From contig CAVWNC010000003.1 of the NCBI GenBank assembly GCA_963756455.1, positions 434,001-498,000 on the forward strand: a stretch of 64,000 nt of DNA, given 5' to 3'. Below the pieces are notes generated by a model that worked only from the letters and a program-made list of their open reading frames with translations, made no database searches and was not told the origin of the DNA. The DNA is from DASQPA01 sp963756455 (lineage in GTDB: Bacteria > Acidobacteriota > Thermoanaerobaculia > Multivoradales > UBA5704). Both the position numbers and the translations under genes were made by a program. Every line of letters begins with the position of its first letter. Within the stretch, counting starts at the first letter, position 1. Below are positions 14,996 through 26,455 of this stretch, one piece after another.

Positions 14996-15463
14996 GTGAA
15001 ATGCCCCTTCTGCTCCGCCAACCGGGACCGTGTGGTCGATTCCCGGGAGAGCCGTGACGGCGACACCATCCGCCGCCGCCGCGAATGCCTCTCCTGTGCC
15101 CGCCGCTTCACCTCCTACGAGCAGATCGAGGACATCCCCTACATGGTCGTCAAGCACGACGGCTCGCGCGAGGAGTTCAGCCGCAAAAAGCTCCTGGGCG
15201 GCCTGCTCAAGGCCTGCGAGAAGCGACCCGTACCGTTAAAAAAACTCGAAGGGATCGTCGAGCACACCGAGAACATGCTCCACGAGCGGGAGGACCGGGA
15301 GATCTCGACCCAGGAGATTGGCAGCTACGTCATGGAGCATCTGCGTGGGCTCGATCAGGTGGCCTACGTCCGTTTCGCCTCCGTCTACCGGCGTTTCGAG
15401 GACATCGATGCTTTCATGGATGTGTTGAAGACCCTGATCCACCCCACCAAAGAGGCACTCTAA
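14996..15463 (+). CDS. nrdR: Transcriptional repressor NrdR
   Basis: NrdR represses ribonucleotide reductase genes in response to bound ATP/dATP. The 155-residue length is typical. The N-terminal zinc ribbon has CPFC and CLSCARRFTSYE; the ATP-cone follows (VVKHDGSREEFSRKKLLGGL, through YVRFASVYRRFEDIDAFMDV). The start is GTG, eight bases after the GTPase stop, with no strong Shine-Dalgarno. It is followed four bases later by hsp20. No nrd gene lies in this window. Confidence 0.96.
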   Translation: MKCPFCSANRDRVVDSRESRDGDTIRRRRECLSCARRFTSYEQIEDIPYMVVKHDGSREEFSRKKLLGGLLKACEKRPVPLKKLEGIVEHTENMLHEREDREISTQEIGSYVMEHLRGLDQVAYVRFASVYRRFEDIDAFMDVLKTLIHPTKEAL

Positions 15464-15467
15464 AAGC

Positions 15468-15928
15468 ATGGCCGGCAAGTACGCCTCCCTCTTCCTCGTC
15501 TCCCGTTTCCAGTCCGAGCTCGACCGCTTGTTCCAGGAAGCGCTGGCCGTAGGCGAGACGAGCGGACCCGGACGGAGCGAGTGGCAGCCCGAGATCGACA
15601 TCGTCGAAACGCCGGAGGCGATCCTCATCCTCGCCGAGGTACCGGGCTTGGCCATCGAAGATCTGAAGGTCGAGGTCAAGGGGACGCTCGTCACCCTCTC
15701 CGGCACCAAGTCGACGCCGCTCCCCGCCGTCCAACGAATCAAGTTCCAGTGCGTCGAACGGGGCCACGGCCGCTTCCTCCGCGAGATCCAGCTCTTCTGG
15801 CCGGTCAACAGCCACCAGGGGACGGCGCGCTTGAAGGATGGGCTCCTGGAGATCGCATTTCCGAAGGTGGAGGAGAAGCGCCACGCGGCGAGACGCCTGC
15901 AAATCGAGGAAGACGGGAGAACCGAAGG

Positions 15929-15932
<4 letters not shown>
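15468..15932 (+). CDS. Hsp20/alpha-crystallin small heat-shock protein
   Basis: A 154-residue holdase chaperone. The alpha-crystallin domain runs from about 42 (WQPEIDIVETPEAILILAEV) through PGLAIEDLKVEVKGTLVTLSG to LKDGLLEIAFPKVEE, with FLREIQLFWPVN in between. The canonical G-x-L motif is present as DGLLEI, and the last residues form a short charged tail. Its TGA overlaps the lon ATG (ATGA), so chaperone and protease are translationally coupled, a sensible protein-quality-control pairing. Confidence 0.93.
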
Positions 15933-18346
<2,414 letters not shown>

Positions 18347-18358
18347 AATCCACTTCAC

Positions 18359-19366
18359 TTGCTTACCAGCTCCGAAGATCGGTTACTCTCCTGGCTTCGT
18401 CGCCAGATCGAGCGCGAGTCGGGCGAAACCCTCCTGGGCGACGATGCGGCGATCCTCCCCGCGCGTTCTTTCGCGATCACCGTCGACAGCCAGATCGCAG
18501 GCGTTCACTTTCCCCAGGATCTCCCCGCGCCCGTGCTCGCGCGGCGGCTCTTGGCGGTCAACCTTTCCGATTTGGCGGCCACGGGCGCACTTCCCGCCTA
18601 CGGCTTCCTGGCCCTCGCCGCGACGGCAGGTTTCGATCATCGGCGCTTCTTCAAAACTTTTCTGATTGCCTGTCGGAAGTTCGGAGTGCGCCTCGCGGGC
18701 GGCGACCTCGCACGCCACCCTCACGCGACGACCGCCACCCTCACCCTCCTCGGTACGCGGCCGCGCGGCGGCCGCTTTTTGAGCCGCGCCGGTGCCCGGG
18801 CCGGGGACGCGCTCTGGCTCTCCGGCACCGTCGGCGAATCGGCCGCCGGCCGCTTTGTTCTGGAGAGCGGCGCGCGCTTCGATGGCAGGAGGGTCCTGCT
18901 TCCGGCGGCCCTCGACACCGCCCGGCTCCGCGCGGCGGCGCGCCGGGCCGTCCACCGCCACCTCCTGCCGGAGCCCCACTTGGACGTCGGTCGTTGGCTC
19001 GGCCGACAGCCGCGCGCCGCGGCGATCGATCTCTCGGACGGCCTTGCCCTCGATCTTTCACGGCTTTCTCGGGAGAGCGGCGTCAGCGCCGAGGTGAGCG
19101 CCGCAGCGCTACCGCTTTCCGATCGCTTTGAGGAGCTCTGCCAGGCGATCGATCGCGATCCGGAGGAGCTCGCCCTCGGTGGCGGCGAGGATTACGTCCT
19201 GCTCTTCACCCTCCCGCCCGGCAAGCGTCCTCCCGCTTCCGTTCACTGCCAGCAGATCGGCACGATCACCCACGCTGGAGCTCGCGGCAGGAGCCTCCGC
19301 CTGCTTCGCGAAGGCCGGAGCCAGGTGCTGCCGGCCCTCGGCTGGGACCACCTCAAAGCCAAATGA
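18359..19366 (+). CDS. thiL: Thiamine-monophosphate kinase
   Basis: ThiL phosphorylates thiamine monophosphate to the active cofactor thiamine diphosphate. The 335 residues have the family layout: GDDAAILP for metal and ATP binding, TVDSQIAGVHF, NLSDLAATGA, AGGDLARHP and, in the C-terminal half, IDLSDGLALDL and GGGEDYVLLFTLP. The TTG start at 18359 lies 13 bases after lon, so it may be co-transcribed. No other thiamine gene is nearby. Confidence 0.93.
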   Translation: MLTSSEDRLLSWLRRQIERESGETLLGDDAAILPARSFAITVDSQIAGVHFPQDLPAPVLARRLLAVNLSDLAATGALPAYGFLALAATAGFDHRRFFKTFLIACRKFGVRLAGGDLARHPHATTATLTLLGTRPRGGRFLSRAGARAGDALWLSGTVGESAAGRFVLESGARFDGRRVLLPAALDTARLRAAARRAVHRHLLPEPHLDVGRWLGRQPRAAAIDLSDGLALDLSRLSRESGVSAEVSAAALPLSDRFEELCQAIDRDPEELALGGGEDYVLLFTLPPGKRPPASVHCQQIGTITHAGARGRSLRLLREGRSQVLPALGWDHLKAK

Positions 19367-19399
19367 AAAGGCCCCGCCTCCGGCAAGAGACGGGACCTT
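19360..19399 (-). terminator. Rho-independent terminator of the twin-HTH regulator
   Basis: On the minus strand, stem AAGGTCCCG / CGGGGCCTT (one mismatch), extended by neighbouring bases, is followed by TTCATTT. It lies just past the 19422 stop and reaches the end of the convergent thiL gene. Confidence 0.6.
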
Positions 19400-19421
19400 C
19401 GAGGGGTGATCGTTCTGTCCT

Positions 19422-20282
19422 CTAGCGGAAGAGCTTCTGCAAGGTCTGCGCGAGTCCGCGGAAACGCTTTTCGATCTCCTGCTGGGATCTCTCGACAGCC
19501 TTGATCCGTTGCGCGAGACCGCTCGTATCCGCCGAGGCGGCCACCCGGCCACCCGCGGTCCGGCCACCCGCGCCGCGACCGCTGCCGGCAGGACGGCCGG
19601 GCTTGCGCCCGCCGCGGCCGCTCTCCTGACGCAGCGTACGGAAAACCTCGACGGCCTGGGGATAGAAACGCCGTGCCCGGCCTTTCCCCTCGTGGGGCAG
19701 GCGATCGGAATGCAGACGGACGTAGCGCACCAGGGTCGGGTACGAAATCCCGGTCTGCTCGCTGATCTGGGTGAGCGTCATGAGATTCGCCGCTTTTCCG
19801 GTCGCGCCGGCCGCCGTGCCCTTGCTCTTGGTCTTGCTGCCGGGAGGCCGACCACGCCGCGCCGCCGGTTTCGCGACCGCCGCGGGAGCCGCGGCGCTCT
19901 TGCCTGCCGGACGGCCGGGACGGCCCGCACGCGCCGGACGACCGGGACCCCGGCCTCGGGTGCTTGGCGCGGCGGCCTTCCGGCCGCTGCCGGCGGCCCT
20001 GGCCCGGGCCGGCGACGGCGCAGCGGCAGCGGATGCATCCTTGCGCGGCCGGCCTCGCCGACCAATGTTCTCATGGCGAATCTCGTCGAATACGGGCAGC
20101 GCATTCTCAGGGTAGCGCTGCTTGCGGCCGCTGCCGACAGAGGGGATGCGCCCCTGGTAGAACTTCTTGTACCTTTGCAGCGTGGGCATGGAGATCCCGG
20201 TCTTCGACGATATGTCGGAAAGGGTGTAGAGTTTGTCGTCGCCAGCCTCGCGCTGAGTATCGGCTTCAGCCATCGATTTCAT
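19422..20282 (-). CDS. Regulator with two MerR-type HTH domains and AT-hook linker
   Basis: The architecture is unusual. A first MerR-like helix-turn-helix (about 18-70, YTLSDISSKTGISMPTLQRY) and a second (about 163-220, MTLTQISEQTGISYPTLVRY) are similar to each other. They are joined by an Ala/Pro/Arg linker containing AT-hook-like cores (RRGRPRK, RRGRPPG), with further GRPGRP elements after the second HTH. The end is a short coiled coil (AQRIKAVERSQQEIEKRFRG). No ligand-binding domain is evident. ATG 20282 sits very close behind AGGAGG; ATG 20273 is the alternative. A terminator follows. I infer a nucleoid-associated or looping DNA-binding protein. Targets are unknown. Confidence 0.75.
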   Translation of the reverse strand: MKSMAEADTQREAGDDKLYTLSDISSKTGISMPTLQRYKKFYQGRIPSVGSGRKQRYPENALPVFDEIRHENIGRRGRPRKDASAAAAPSPARARAAGSGRKAAAPSTRGRGPGRPARAGRPGRPAGKSAAAPAAVAKPAARRGRPPGSKTKSKGTAAGATGKAANLMTLTQISEQTGISYPTLVRYVRLHSDRLPHEGKGRARRFYPQAVEVFRTLRQESGRGGRKPGRPAGSGRGAGGRTAGGRVAASADTSGLAQRIKAVERSQQEIEKRFRGLAQTLQKLFR

Positions 20283-20403
20283 TTGCCTCCTGTATGTTTG
20301 ATCCAAGAATTGGAAGAGACGTCTTTCTGAACCGGCACCATTATCAAAAATGGAGTGTCAAAAGTCAATAGTTCTTCCATGAAGATGGCATACAATCGGC
20401 ACC

Positions 20404-20901
20404 ATGAACGCGGATGAGAAGAAACATCTCTATGCTTTAACCCTCCTTGAGCTCAAGAGCGTGCTCGTGGGCATCGACGACTCGATCACCGCCATGGCGA
20501 CCACCGCCGCCGTCCTTTTCGCAAAGATTCCCAATGCGAGCTGGGTCGGTTTCTATCGCGTGGTGGGGCCACGGCTCCTCCGCGTCGGCCCATACCAGGG
20601 GGGGATCGGTTGCCTGGAGATCCCCTTCGATCGCGGTGTCTGCGGCGCCGCCGCACGCCTGGAGCACACTCAGGTGGTAGAAGACGTCCATGCCTTTCCA
20701 GGCCATATCGCTTGCGACTCTGAGGCGCGTTCGGAGATCGTCGTACCGATCTATGCAGCTGCCGGTAACCTGGTGGCCGTGCTGGACGTCGATTCCCACG
20801 CGCCGGCCGCCTTTGGCGAGATCGATCGCGAGTTCCTGGAAACGTTCGCCCGGGAGCTTCGCCCCTGCCTCAGGGACAACACCGCTTCGTGGAGTTTGTG
20901 A
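20404..20901 (+). CDS. msrC: Free methionine-(R)-sulfoxide reductase (GAF type)
   Basis: This single-GAF-domain enzyme of 165 residues reduces free methionine-R-sulfoxide. The three cysteines used by the family are all present: in GGIGCLEIPF, DRGVCGAAAR and GHIACDSEARSEIVVP. The ending GNLVAVLDVDSH and FLETFARELRP also match. The ATG at 20404 gives the usual length. It stands alone, convergent with the sigma-54 regulator (13-base gap) and divergent from the twin-HTH regulator. Confidence 0.93.
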   Translation: MNADEKKHLYALTLLELKSVLVGIDDSITAMATTAAVLFAKIPNASWVGFYRVVGPRLLRVGPYQGGIGCLEIPFDRGVCGAAARLEHTQVVEDVHAFPGHIACDSEARSEIVVPIYAAAGNLVAVLDVDSHAPAAFGEIDREFLETFARELRPCLRDNTASWSL

Positions 20902-20914
20902 TCGACCCGCGCGA

Positions 20915-23900
20915 TCACGGCCGCTTCAGCTGGCGCGCGAGGTAGGAAAAACCCTGGCGTGAGAGGCCGAGTCGGCGGGCGGCTTCGGCCTGATTACCGT
21001 GGCAGGCGGCGAGCTCTTCGATCAACAGCTGCCGCTTGAAATCATCGAGCTTGCGTTGATAGCTGCCGACTTCCCCGGGAGCGATACCGGCGAGATGGAT
21101 GCCCTTCGGTTCCGGCAGACCGAGATGCTCGGGCTCGATCGTCCCTCCGCCGGCCAGGGCAGCGGCGACCGCGAGAACGTTCTCAAGCTCGCGAACGTTG
21201 CCCGGAAAGGGATGGGCGAGGAGAAGCTCTCGCGCCCGTCGGGAAAGGGTAGGAACGAAACCCGGCCCGCACTGACGGGCGAGGCAGTGCTCGGCGAGCC
21301 GGAGGACGTCCTCACCCCGCTCGCGGAGCGGCGGCAGCTCGACGCTTCCCACCTTGAGCCGATAGAAAAGGTCTTCCCTGAAGGTGCCGACCGCGACCGC
21401 CGCAGCGAGATCGCGATGGGTGGCGGCGACCACCCGCACGTCGACCCGCCGCGGCAGGCTCTCCCCCACCCGCCGCACTTCTCTCTCCTGGAGGACCCGG
21501 AGGAGCATCCCCTGGGCGACGGCCGGCAGGTCGCCGATCTCGTCCAGGAAGACAGTGCCGCGCTGGGCGGTCTCAAAAACCCCGGCGCGCTCCTTGTCGG
21601 CGCCGGTAAACGCCCCGCGCACATGGCCGAAGAGATCGGAAAGGAGCAGGCTCTCGCCGAGAGCGGCGCAGTTGACCGCCACGAAAGGCCCCGCGGCGCG
21701 GGGGCTCGCGCGGTGGACGTAGCGCGCCGCGAGCTCTTTGCCGGTACCGGTCTCGCCGAGGATGAGGACCGTCAGTTCGCGCGGTGCCAACCGGGCCAGC
21801 CGTTCGAGAGCGCCCAGGAGAGCCGGGCTCTCGCCCACCAATCCGCCGGCCCGCGGCGCTCTCGACAGCTCCGGTCCGGGCGCGGCGCCGGCGGGCGGAG
21901 GGGCCCCGGTCCCCTCTTCCCGATCCCGCCCTTCCTGCCCTTCCCTCCAATGTCTGCGGAAGAGGGCGAAAAGCGCGGCCAACGCGGCGTCGACGACCGG
22001 CGCGCGAAGGACCAGCCGGCCGTCTTCGGTCTCGACCGCGAGCTCCGCATCCCCACCGGGTCCGGCGAGGAGCACCCGCTCCCCGCCGCCGGTGTGGAGA
22101 AGGATCGTCGCCTCCGGATGGCCGGCCTCCCGGAAGAGCGCGGCGAGGGCGGTATCCTCGGGAGGGAGAGGCTTCTCCAGGAAGGCGGCGAGGGCGCGCC
22201 AGGGCCCTTCCTCTCCGGCCTCCAGGCGCTCGGCGAGGAGACCGGAGCCGGTCCGGCGCAGGACGGCGACCGCGGCGCGACGCCATTCGGCGGGCACGGT
22301 GCCCGGGGCGACGCTCTCCAGGTCGAAGACGAGCCGGGCGGCGCGATAGGGTTCGAGCCCCGCCAGGGCTTCCCAGACCGCCGGCGGCGGGCGCTCGCCG
22401 GTCAGGGCGGCGCGCCAGAGCGCGGCGAGCGGGGTGCCCGCCGCTTCGCGGAGCGCCGCCTCGCGGTCCCCGGCGTGCGCCCAGAGGGCGGGGCGTTCCT
22501 CCGCTTCGAGCTCGGCGCGGGCGGCCGGGGTGGAGAGGGAAAGGAGCGCCGCGGCCTCTTCGCTTCGCCCGAGCCAGCCCAAGGCTCGAGCGGCGAGGGT
22601 ATGGAGCGTGTCCCGCCGCCACTGGAGCTTGGCGGCGTCGAGCTGGCAGAGGGCCTCGCGGCAGAAAGTGAGCGCGGCGCCCGGACGGCCGAGGACCAGC
22701 TCCAGGCGAGCCCACAACTCGAGATCCTGGGTGAGCCCGCGCAGGTTGCCGGCGAGCCGGTTCTCCGCCGTCGACTGCTCGAGGATCTCGCGGAGCCCGC
22801 TGAGCTCGCCGCGCCGCAGCCGGATCTCGGCCAGGTTGGAGAGGGCGAGCGTCGTCCGGCGGGGGCCGTCACAGCCCCCGAACAGGCGCGCCGCATGGCG
22901 GAAGGCGCGCTCGGCGCCACCGAGGTCGTCGACCCCGGAGCGGCCGATCCCGAGATCGCTCCACAACCCCGCCGCCTCGTGGCGGGAAAGCTGCCGACGG
23001 CTGCCATGGAGTGCCCGGACGAGGCTCGCGAGCACGGCGTCGCTCTCTCCCGCCGCGAGCGCCTCCAGGCCACGCACCTGGTGCCAGCGCCAGGCGAGGG
23101 AGGGGTCCGAGAGCGCGGCGCGGGATGCCGCCAGATGGGCCGCGACGGCGGACGGATCGTGCCGATCCCAGGCGGCCCCGGCGGCGAGGATGTGGGCTCG
23201 CAGGTGGAGAGATCCGGCGTCGCCGGTCGCGGCCAAGGCCCGCTCGACCCACGATCCGGCCTGCTCGGATCCCCCAGGGCCACCACTGTTCCCGAAGACG
23301 CGGACCGCGGCCTCCGCCGCCTCTAAGACCTCGGCCGGCGAGAGGGATGTCGCGGCCAGCCGGCGGAGGCCGGTCCGCACGGATCCCAACTCGCCGAGTT
23401 GCTGGAGGCAGCGCAGTCGGAGCACCGTGGCGGCCGGCGAACGCAGACCGGCGAGAGCGGCCTTGGCACGGACGAAGCGCCCGCGACCAAAAAAACATGC
23501 CGCCGCCGCCAGCCGGCCCTCCGCGGTCACCGGTGCCGGACCCTCACCTTCCCACAGGCCGCGGGCGCGAGAGGAGGCGAGGAGCGCTCGAAGCTCCTCG
23601 GCATCCCGGGAGATGCTGAGCAGACGGGTCCGGGCGGGACCCGGTCCAGCCACCCAGAGTTGCGACGTCCCATCGTGGCCCCGATCCTCGGCAGCGAGGC
23701 AGGAGCGCGCCGGGCCGAAGGCCGGCTCCCAGAGGAAAGGAGCCATCTCCAGCACCTGGGCCACCGCCAGGTCCGGTGAGAGGGGGACGAGCGGTTGGCG
23801 CCAGACATCGAGGAGCGCCCGCGCCGCCTTCCGGGCCTCGCCACGGCCAGGGATGGCGACGGCGCTCCCGAAGAGCATTCCCAGGAGATCCCGCAACAGC

Positions 23901-24217
23901 TCCTGGGGCGGCCAGGGCGACCGCCCCGCCACGATCCCCTGCCTCCCCACACTCCCGGCATTCCCAGCATTGCCGGCATTCCCGGCATTCCCGGCGAGCA
24001 CCAGGCGGCCGTCCGGCGCCGCCCGGGCAGGGCGGAAACCGGCGGCGAGGTGCCGGCCGGCGCGTTCCAGATGGGCGAGAAGGGCGCTCCCTTGGAGAAG
24101 GGCGGCCAGCTTCTGCCGGTCGGTCCAGCGGGACGCGGCGAGCGGGACGGCGCCCGGGCAGTCCTCTGCCGCCGGATCGAGCAGACCTCCGGCCTCGATG
24201 AGCGCGAGCGCGGTCAT
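20915..24217 (-). CDS. Sigma-54-dependent transcriptional activator, large helical N-terminus
   Basis: The C-terminal third is a bacterial enhancer-binding protein: Walker A GETGTGKE (821-828), the sigma-54 loop GAFTGA (868-873), Walker B VFLDEIGDLP, arginine-finger region FREDLFYRLKV, and a Fis-type HTH (NQAEAARRLGLSRQGFSYLA). Residues 1-770 carry no receiver, GAF or PAS domain. Instead they are leucine/alanine-rich helices resembling TPR-like repeats (for example GGAERAFRHAARLFGG), suggesting control through a protein partner. A GNA repeat (76-88) marks a microsatellite. At 1100 residues it is more than twice the usual EBP length. It is alone in its transcription unit. Confidence 0.92.
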   Translation of the reverse strand: MTALALIEAGGLLDPAAEDCPGAVPLAASRWTDRQKLAALLQGSALLAHLERAGRHLAAGFRPARAAPDGRLVLAGNAGNAGNAGNAGSVGRQGIVAGRSPWPPQELLRDLLGMLFGSAVAIPGRGEARKAARALLDVWRQPLVPLSPDLAVAQVLEMAPFLWEPAFGPARSCLAAEDRGHDGTSQLWVAGPGPARTRLLSISRDAEELRALLASSRARGLWEGEGPAPVTAEGRLAAAACFFGRGRFVRAKAALAGLRSPAATVLRLRCLQQLGELGSVRTGLRRLAATSLSPAEVLEAAEAAVRVFGNSGGPGGSEQAGSWVERALAATGDAGSLHLRAHILAAGAAWDRHDPSAVAAHLAASRAALSDPSLAWRWHQVRGLEALAAGESDAVLASLVRALHGSRRQLSRHEAAGLWSDLGIGRSGVDDLGGAERAFRHAARLFGGCDGPRRTTLALSNLAEIRLRRGELSGLREILEQSTAENRLAGNLRGLTQDLELWARLELVLGRPGAALTFCREALCQLDAAKLQWRRDTLHTLAARALGWLGRSEEAAALLSLSTPAARAELEAEERPALWAHAGDREAALREAAGTPLAALWRAALTGERPPPAVWEALAGLEPYRAARLVFDLESVAPGTVPAEWRRAAVAVLRRTGSGLLAERLEAGEEGPWRALAAFLEKPLPPEDTALAALFREAGHPEATILLHTGGGERVLLAGPGGDAELAVETEDGRLVLRAPVVDAALAALFALFRRHWREGQEGRDREEGTGAPPPAGAAPGPELSRAPRAGGLVGESPALLGALERLARLAPRELTVLILGETGTGKELAARYVHRASPRAAGPFVAVNCAALGESLLLSDLFGHVRGAFTGADKERAGVFETAQRGTVFLDEIGDLPAVAQGMLLRVLQEREVRRVGESLPRRVDVRVVAATHRDLAAAVAVGTFREDLFYRLKVGSVELPPLRERGEDVLRLAEHCLARQCGPGFVPTLSRRARELLLAHPFPGNVRELENVLAVAAALAGGGTIEPEHLGLPEPKGIHLAGIAPGEVGSYQRKLDDFKRQLLIEELAACHGNQAEAARRLGLSRQGFSYLARQLKRP
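23953..23996 (-). repeat. 9-bp tandem repeat in the sigma-54 activator gene
   Basis: About five imperfect copies of a CCCGGCATT-like 9-mer encode GNAGNAGNAGNAG in the activator's N-terminal domain. The unit is in frame, so copy-number change would not shift the frame. Confidence 0.75.
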
Positions 24218-24337
24218 GGATGGTGGCCGCGTTTATGGCACGAAGACCCTTCCACCCGCAAACCTGCCTGCTCTTAGGATACGAGGCGGACCGATTCTTC
24301 TGTCTGAAGCGAACGGAACAGATTTGAGGCCGTGACT

Positions 24338-25702
24338 CTAGCGGAATCCGCCTTCCTGTTGAGGGCCCTCGTGGAGCAGGCTCTCCAAGTCCGTCCAGAA
24401 CTCCGGATACGACTTGCCGACGACCTCTGGCGAGGCGATCTCGATCCCCGGCCGGCGCAGGCCGACGAGCGCCATGCTCATGGCGATCCGGTGGTCGTCG
24501 TGGGAATCGATCCGCACCGGCTCCGCCGGGGGCGTCCGATCGTGCCAGACGCCGTGGATCGTCAGGCTGTCGGCCCCCTCCTCGACCGCGGCTCCCGCCC
24601 GGCCGAGCTCGCTCGCCATCGCCCCCAGGCGGTCGCTCTCCTTGATCCGCAGGTGGGGAACGTTGGTGATCCGGGTCGTGCCGCGGGCGAAGGGGGCGAC
24701 TGCGGCGAGGGTCGGTACCTGGTCCGGGACACCCGAAAGGTCGGCGTCGATGCCGCGGAGACCGCTCGGCCCCTCCCGGGGGCCTCGGATGGTGAGGAGG
24801 TCGCCCTCCCAGCCGATCTCCGCTCCCATCGCGGTGAGCAGGTCGAGGAATCGGCGGTCGCCCTGCCGGGAGTCGGCGAAGACCCCGGCTAAACGCACCT
24901 CACCGCCGGTGAGCGCGGCGGCCGCCGCCGGGTAGCAGGCGGCCGACCAGTCCCCTTCAACCCGTACCCGGCCCGCGGCGAGCGGCGAGGGGAGGACCCG
25001 GAAGGCGTGCTCCCCCAGCCGCTCGATCCGGCCGCCGAAGGCCGCCGCCGCCGCCAGGGTGACCTCGATATAGGGATGAGAGGTGAGAGCGCCGACCTCG
25101 ACCACCACCTCCGCCGGCGCGGCGAGGCCGGCCATGAGGAGAGCCGAGAGGTACTGGCTCGACTCCCCGGCGTCGATCGAGGTGACCCCGCCGCCCAGGG
25201 TTCCCCCGGCGATGCGGAGCGGGACGCACCCCTCGCGGGCCAGGTACTCGATCTTCGCCCCCAGCCGCCTGAGAGCGGTGACCAGCGGTCCCACCGGCCG
25301 CTCGCGGAGGCGCGGAGTGCCGTCGAGCCGCCAGGTGCCGGGGACGACGGCGAGGGTGGCAACGAGGAAACGCAGCATGGTCCCGGCGTTGCCGCAGAAG
25401 ATTTCGACCTCCTCGTCGGCCGGCGGCCGCAGCCCGGGAGTGAGCCGCACCGCCTCCGGCCCCGCCTCGACGACGAAGCCGGCGCGGCCTAAAGCGGCGA
25501 GGAAGAGCCGGGTGTCCTCGGCGTAGAGCGGCCGCTCGACGGTGATAGGGGTCGCGCCTTCCCCTCGGGAGAGGAGAACGAGGTTCAGGAAGCGGTGGGT
25601 GACGCTCTTCGAGGACGGCACCGTGAGGCTGCCCACGACGCGGCCACCGGAGGGGATCCGCCGTGGGGGCCGGTCAGGGGAGGTCGAAAGTGAGCCCGTC
25701 AT
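24338..25702 (-). CDS. aroA: 3-phosphoshikimate 1-carboxyvinyltransferase (EPSP synthase)
   Basis: It joins PEP to shikimate-3-phosphate, step six of the shikimate pathway. The 454 residues contain GSLTVPSSKSVTHRFLNLVL (substrate lysine), the PEP loop GNAGTMLRFL, DGTPRLRERPVGPL, SSQYLSALLM, and near the end HLRIKESDRL, DSHDDHRIAM and GKSYPEFW. All catalytic regions are present. The GNAG loop retains glycine where class II glyphosate-tolerant forms have alanine. Its start overlaps the MBL gene's end by 29 bases, so both belong to one minus-strand operon with lpxH. Confidence 0.96.
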   Translation of the reverse strand: MTGSLSTSPDRPPRRIPSGGRVVGSLTVPSSKSVTHRFLNLVLLSRGEGATPITVERPLYAEDTRLFLAALGRAGFVVEAGPEAVRLTPGLRPPADEEVEIFCGNAGTMLRFLVATLAVVPGTWRLDGTPRLRERPVGPLVTALRRLGAKIEYLAREGCVPLRIAGGTLGGGVTSIDAGESSQYLSALLMAGLAAPAEVVVEVGALTSHPYIEVTLAAAAAFGGRIERLGEHAFRVLPSPLAAGRVRVEGDWSAACYPAAAAALTGGEVRLAGVFADSRQGDRRFLDLLTAMGAEIGWEGDLLTIRGPREGPSGLRGIDADLSGVPDQVPTLAAVAPFARGTTRITNVPHLRIKESDRLGAMASELGRAGAAVEEGADSLTIHGVWHDRTPPAEPVRIDSHDDHRIAMSMALVGLRRPGIEIASPEVVGKSYPEFWTDLESLLHEGPQQEGGFR

Positions 25703-26441
25703 AGCCGAACTCCACGCCCGGGGGGAGCGGCGCCTCCGGCGCGCCGTGATCCACCTCGTGGGTCAGGTGAGTGAGGATGGTGCGCCGGGCGGCGATCCGC
25801 GCCGCGGCCTCCAGGGCCTCGTCGATCGTGAAATGGGTGGGATGGGGGCGGTAGCGCAAGGCGTCCAGGATCAAGACCTCGACCCCCTCCAGCAGCCGAT
25901 AGCTCGCCTCCGGGATACGGTTGCAGTCGGTGACGTAGGCGAAGCTCCCGATCCGATAGCCGAAGACTTCCATCTCGCCGTGCCAGACCGGCACCGGCAC
26001 CACCTCGCGGCCGAGGAGAGGGAACGGAGCGCGCACCTCGATCAGGTCGAGCTGGGGCTTGCCTCCTCCCGCCTGGGTCTCCTCGAAGACATAGGCGAAG
26101 GTCCGGCGGAGGGCGCGGAGCGTCTCGGCCGAACCGTAACAGGGGATCGGCTGGTGCTGGCGGAAGTTGAAGATCCGGATGTCGTCGAGGCCGAAGATGT
26201 GGTCGGCGTGAGAATGGGTGAAGAGCACCGCGTCAAGGCGCGGCAGGCCGTAGCGAAGAGCCTGCTCGCGGAGGTCGATCGGGGTATCGACGAGCACCAC
26301 CCCGGTTTCCATGGAGAGCTTCAGGCCCGGGCGGAAGCGCCGGTTGCGCGGGTCCTCCGAGGTGCACACCCGGCAGGTGCAACCGATCACCGGCACCCCC
26401 GTCGAGGTGCCGCTGCCCATCATGGTTACGGAGAGGGCCAT
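25674..26441 (-). CDS. MBL-fold metallohydrolase (PhnP/RNase Z-like)
   Basis: A metallo-beta-lactamase-fold hydrolase of 255 residues. GSGTSTGVPVIGCTCRVCTS near the N-terminus (with its extra cysteines) and FTHSHADHIFGLDD as the HxHxDH metal motif match the PhnP-like phosphodiesterase family. Further ligands lie in VPVWHGE, TDCNRIPE and THLTHEVDH. The ATG at 26441 avoids overlap with lpxH and begins the fold; the longer frame from 26489 adds an unlikely leader. The substrate may be a cyclic phosphate, but no phn genes are nearby. It overlaps aroA by 29 bases. Confidence 0.85.
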   Translation of the reverse strand: MALSVTMMGSGTSTGVPVIGCTCRVCTSEDPRNRRFRPGLKLSMETGVVLVDTPIDLREQALRYGLPRLDAVLFTHSHADHIFGLDDIRIFNFRQHQPIPCYGSAETLRALRRTFAYVFEETQAGGGKPQLDLIEVRAPFPLLGREVVPVPVWHGEMEVFGYRIGSFAYVTDCNRIPEASYRLLEGVEVLILDALRYRPHPTHFTIDEALEAAARIAARRTILTHLTHEVDHGAPEAPLPPGVEFGYDGLTFDLP

Positions 26442-26455
26442 GGCGGATGGGGAGT

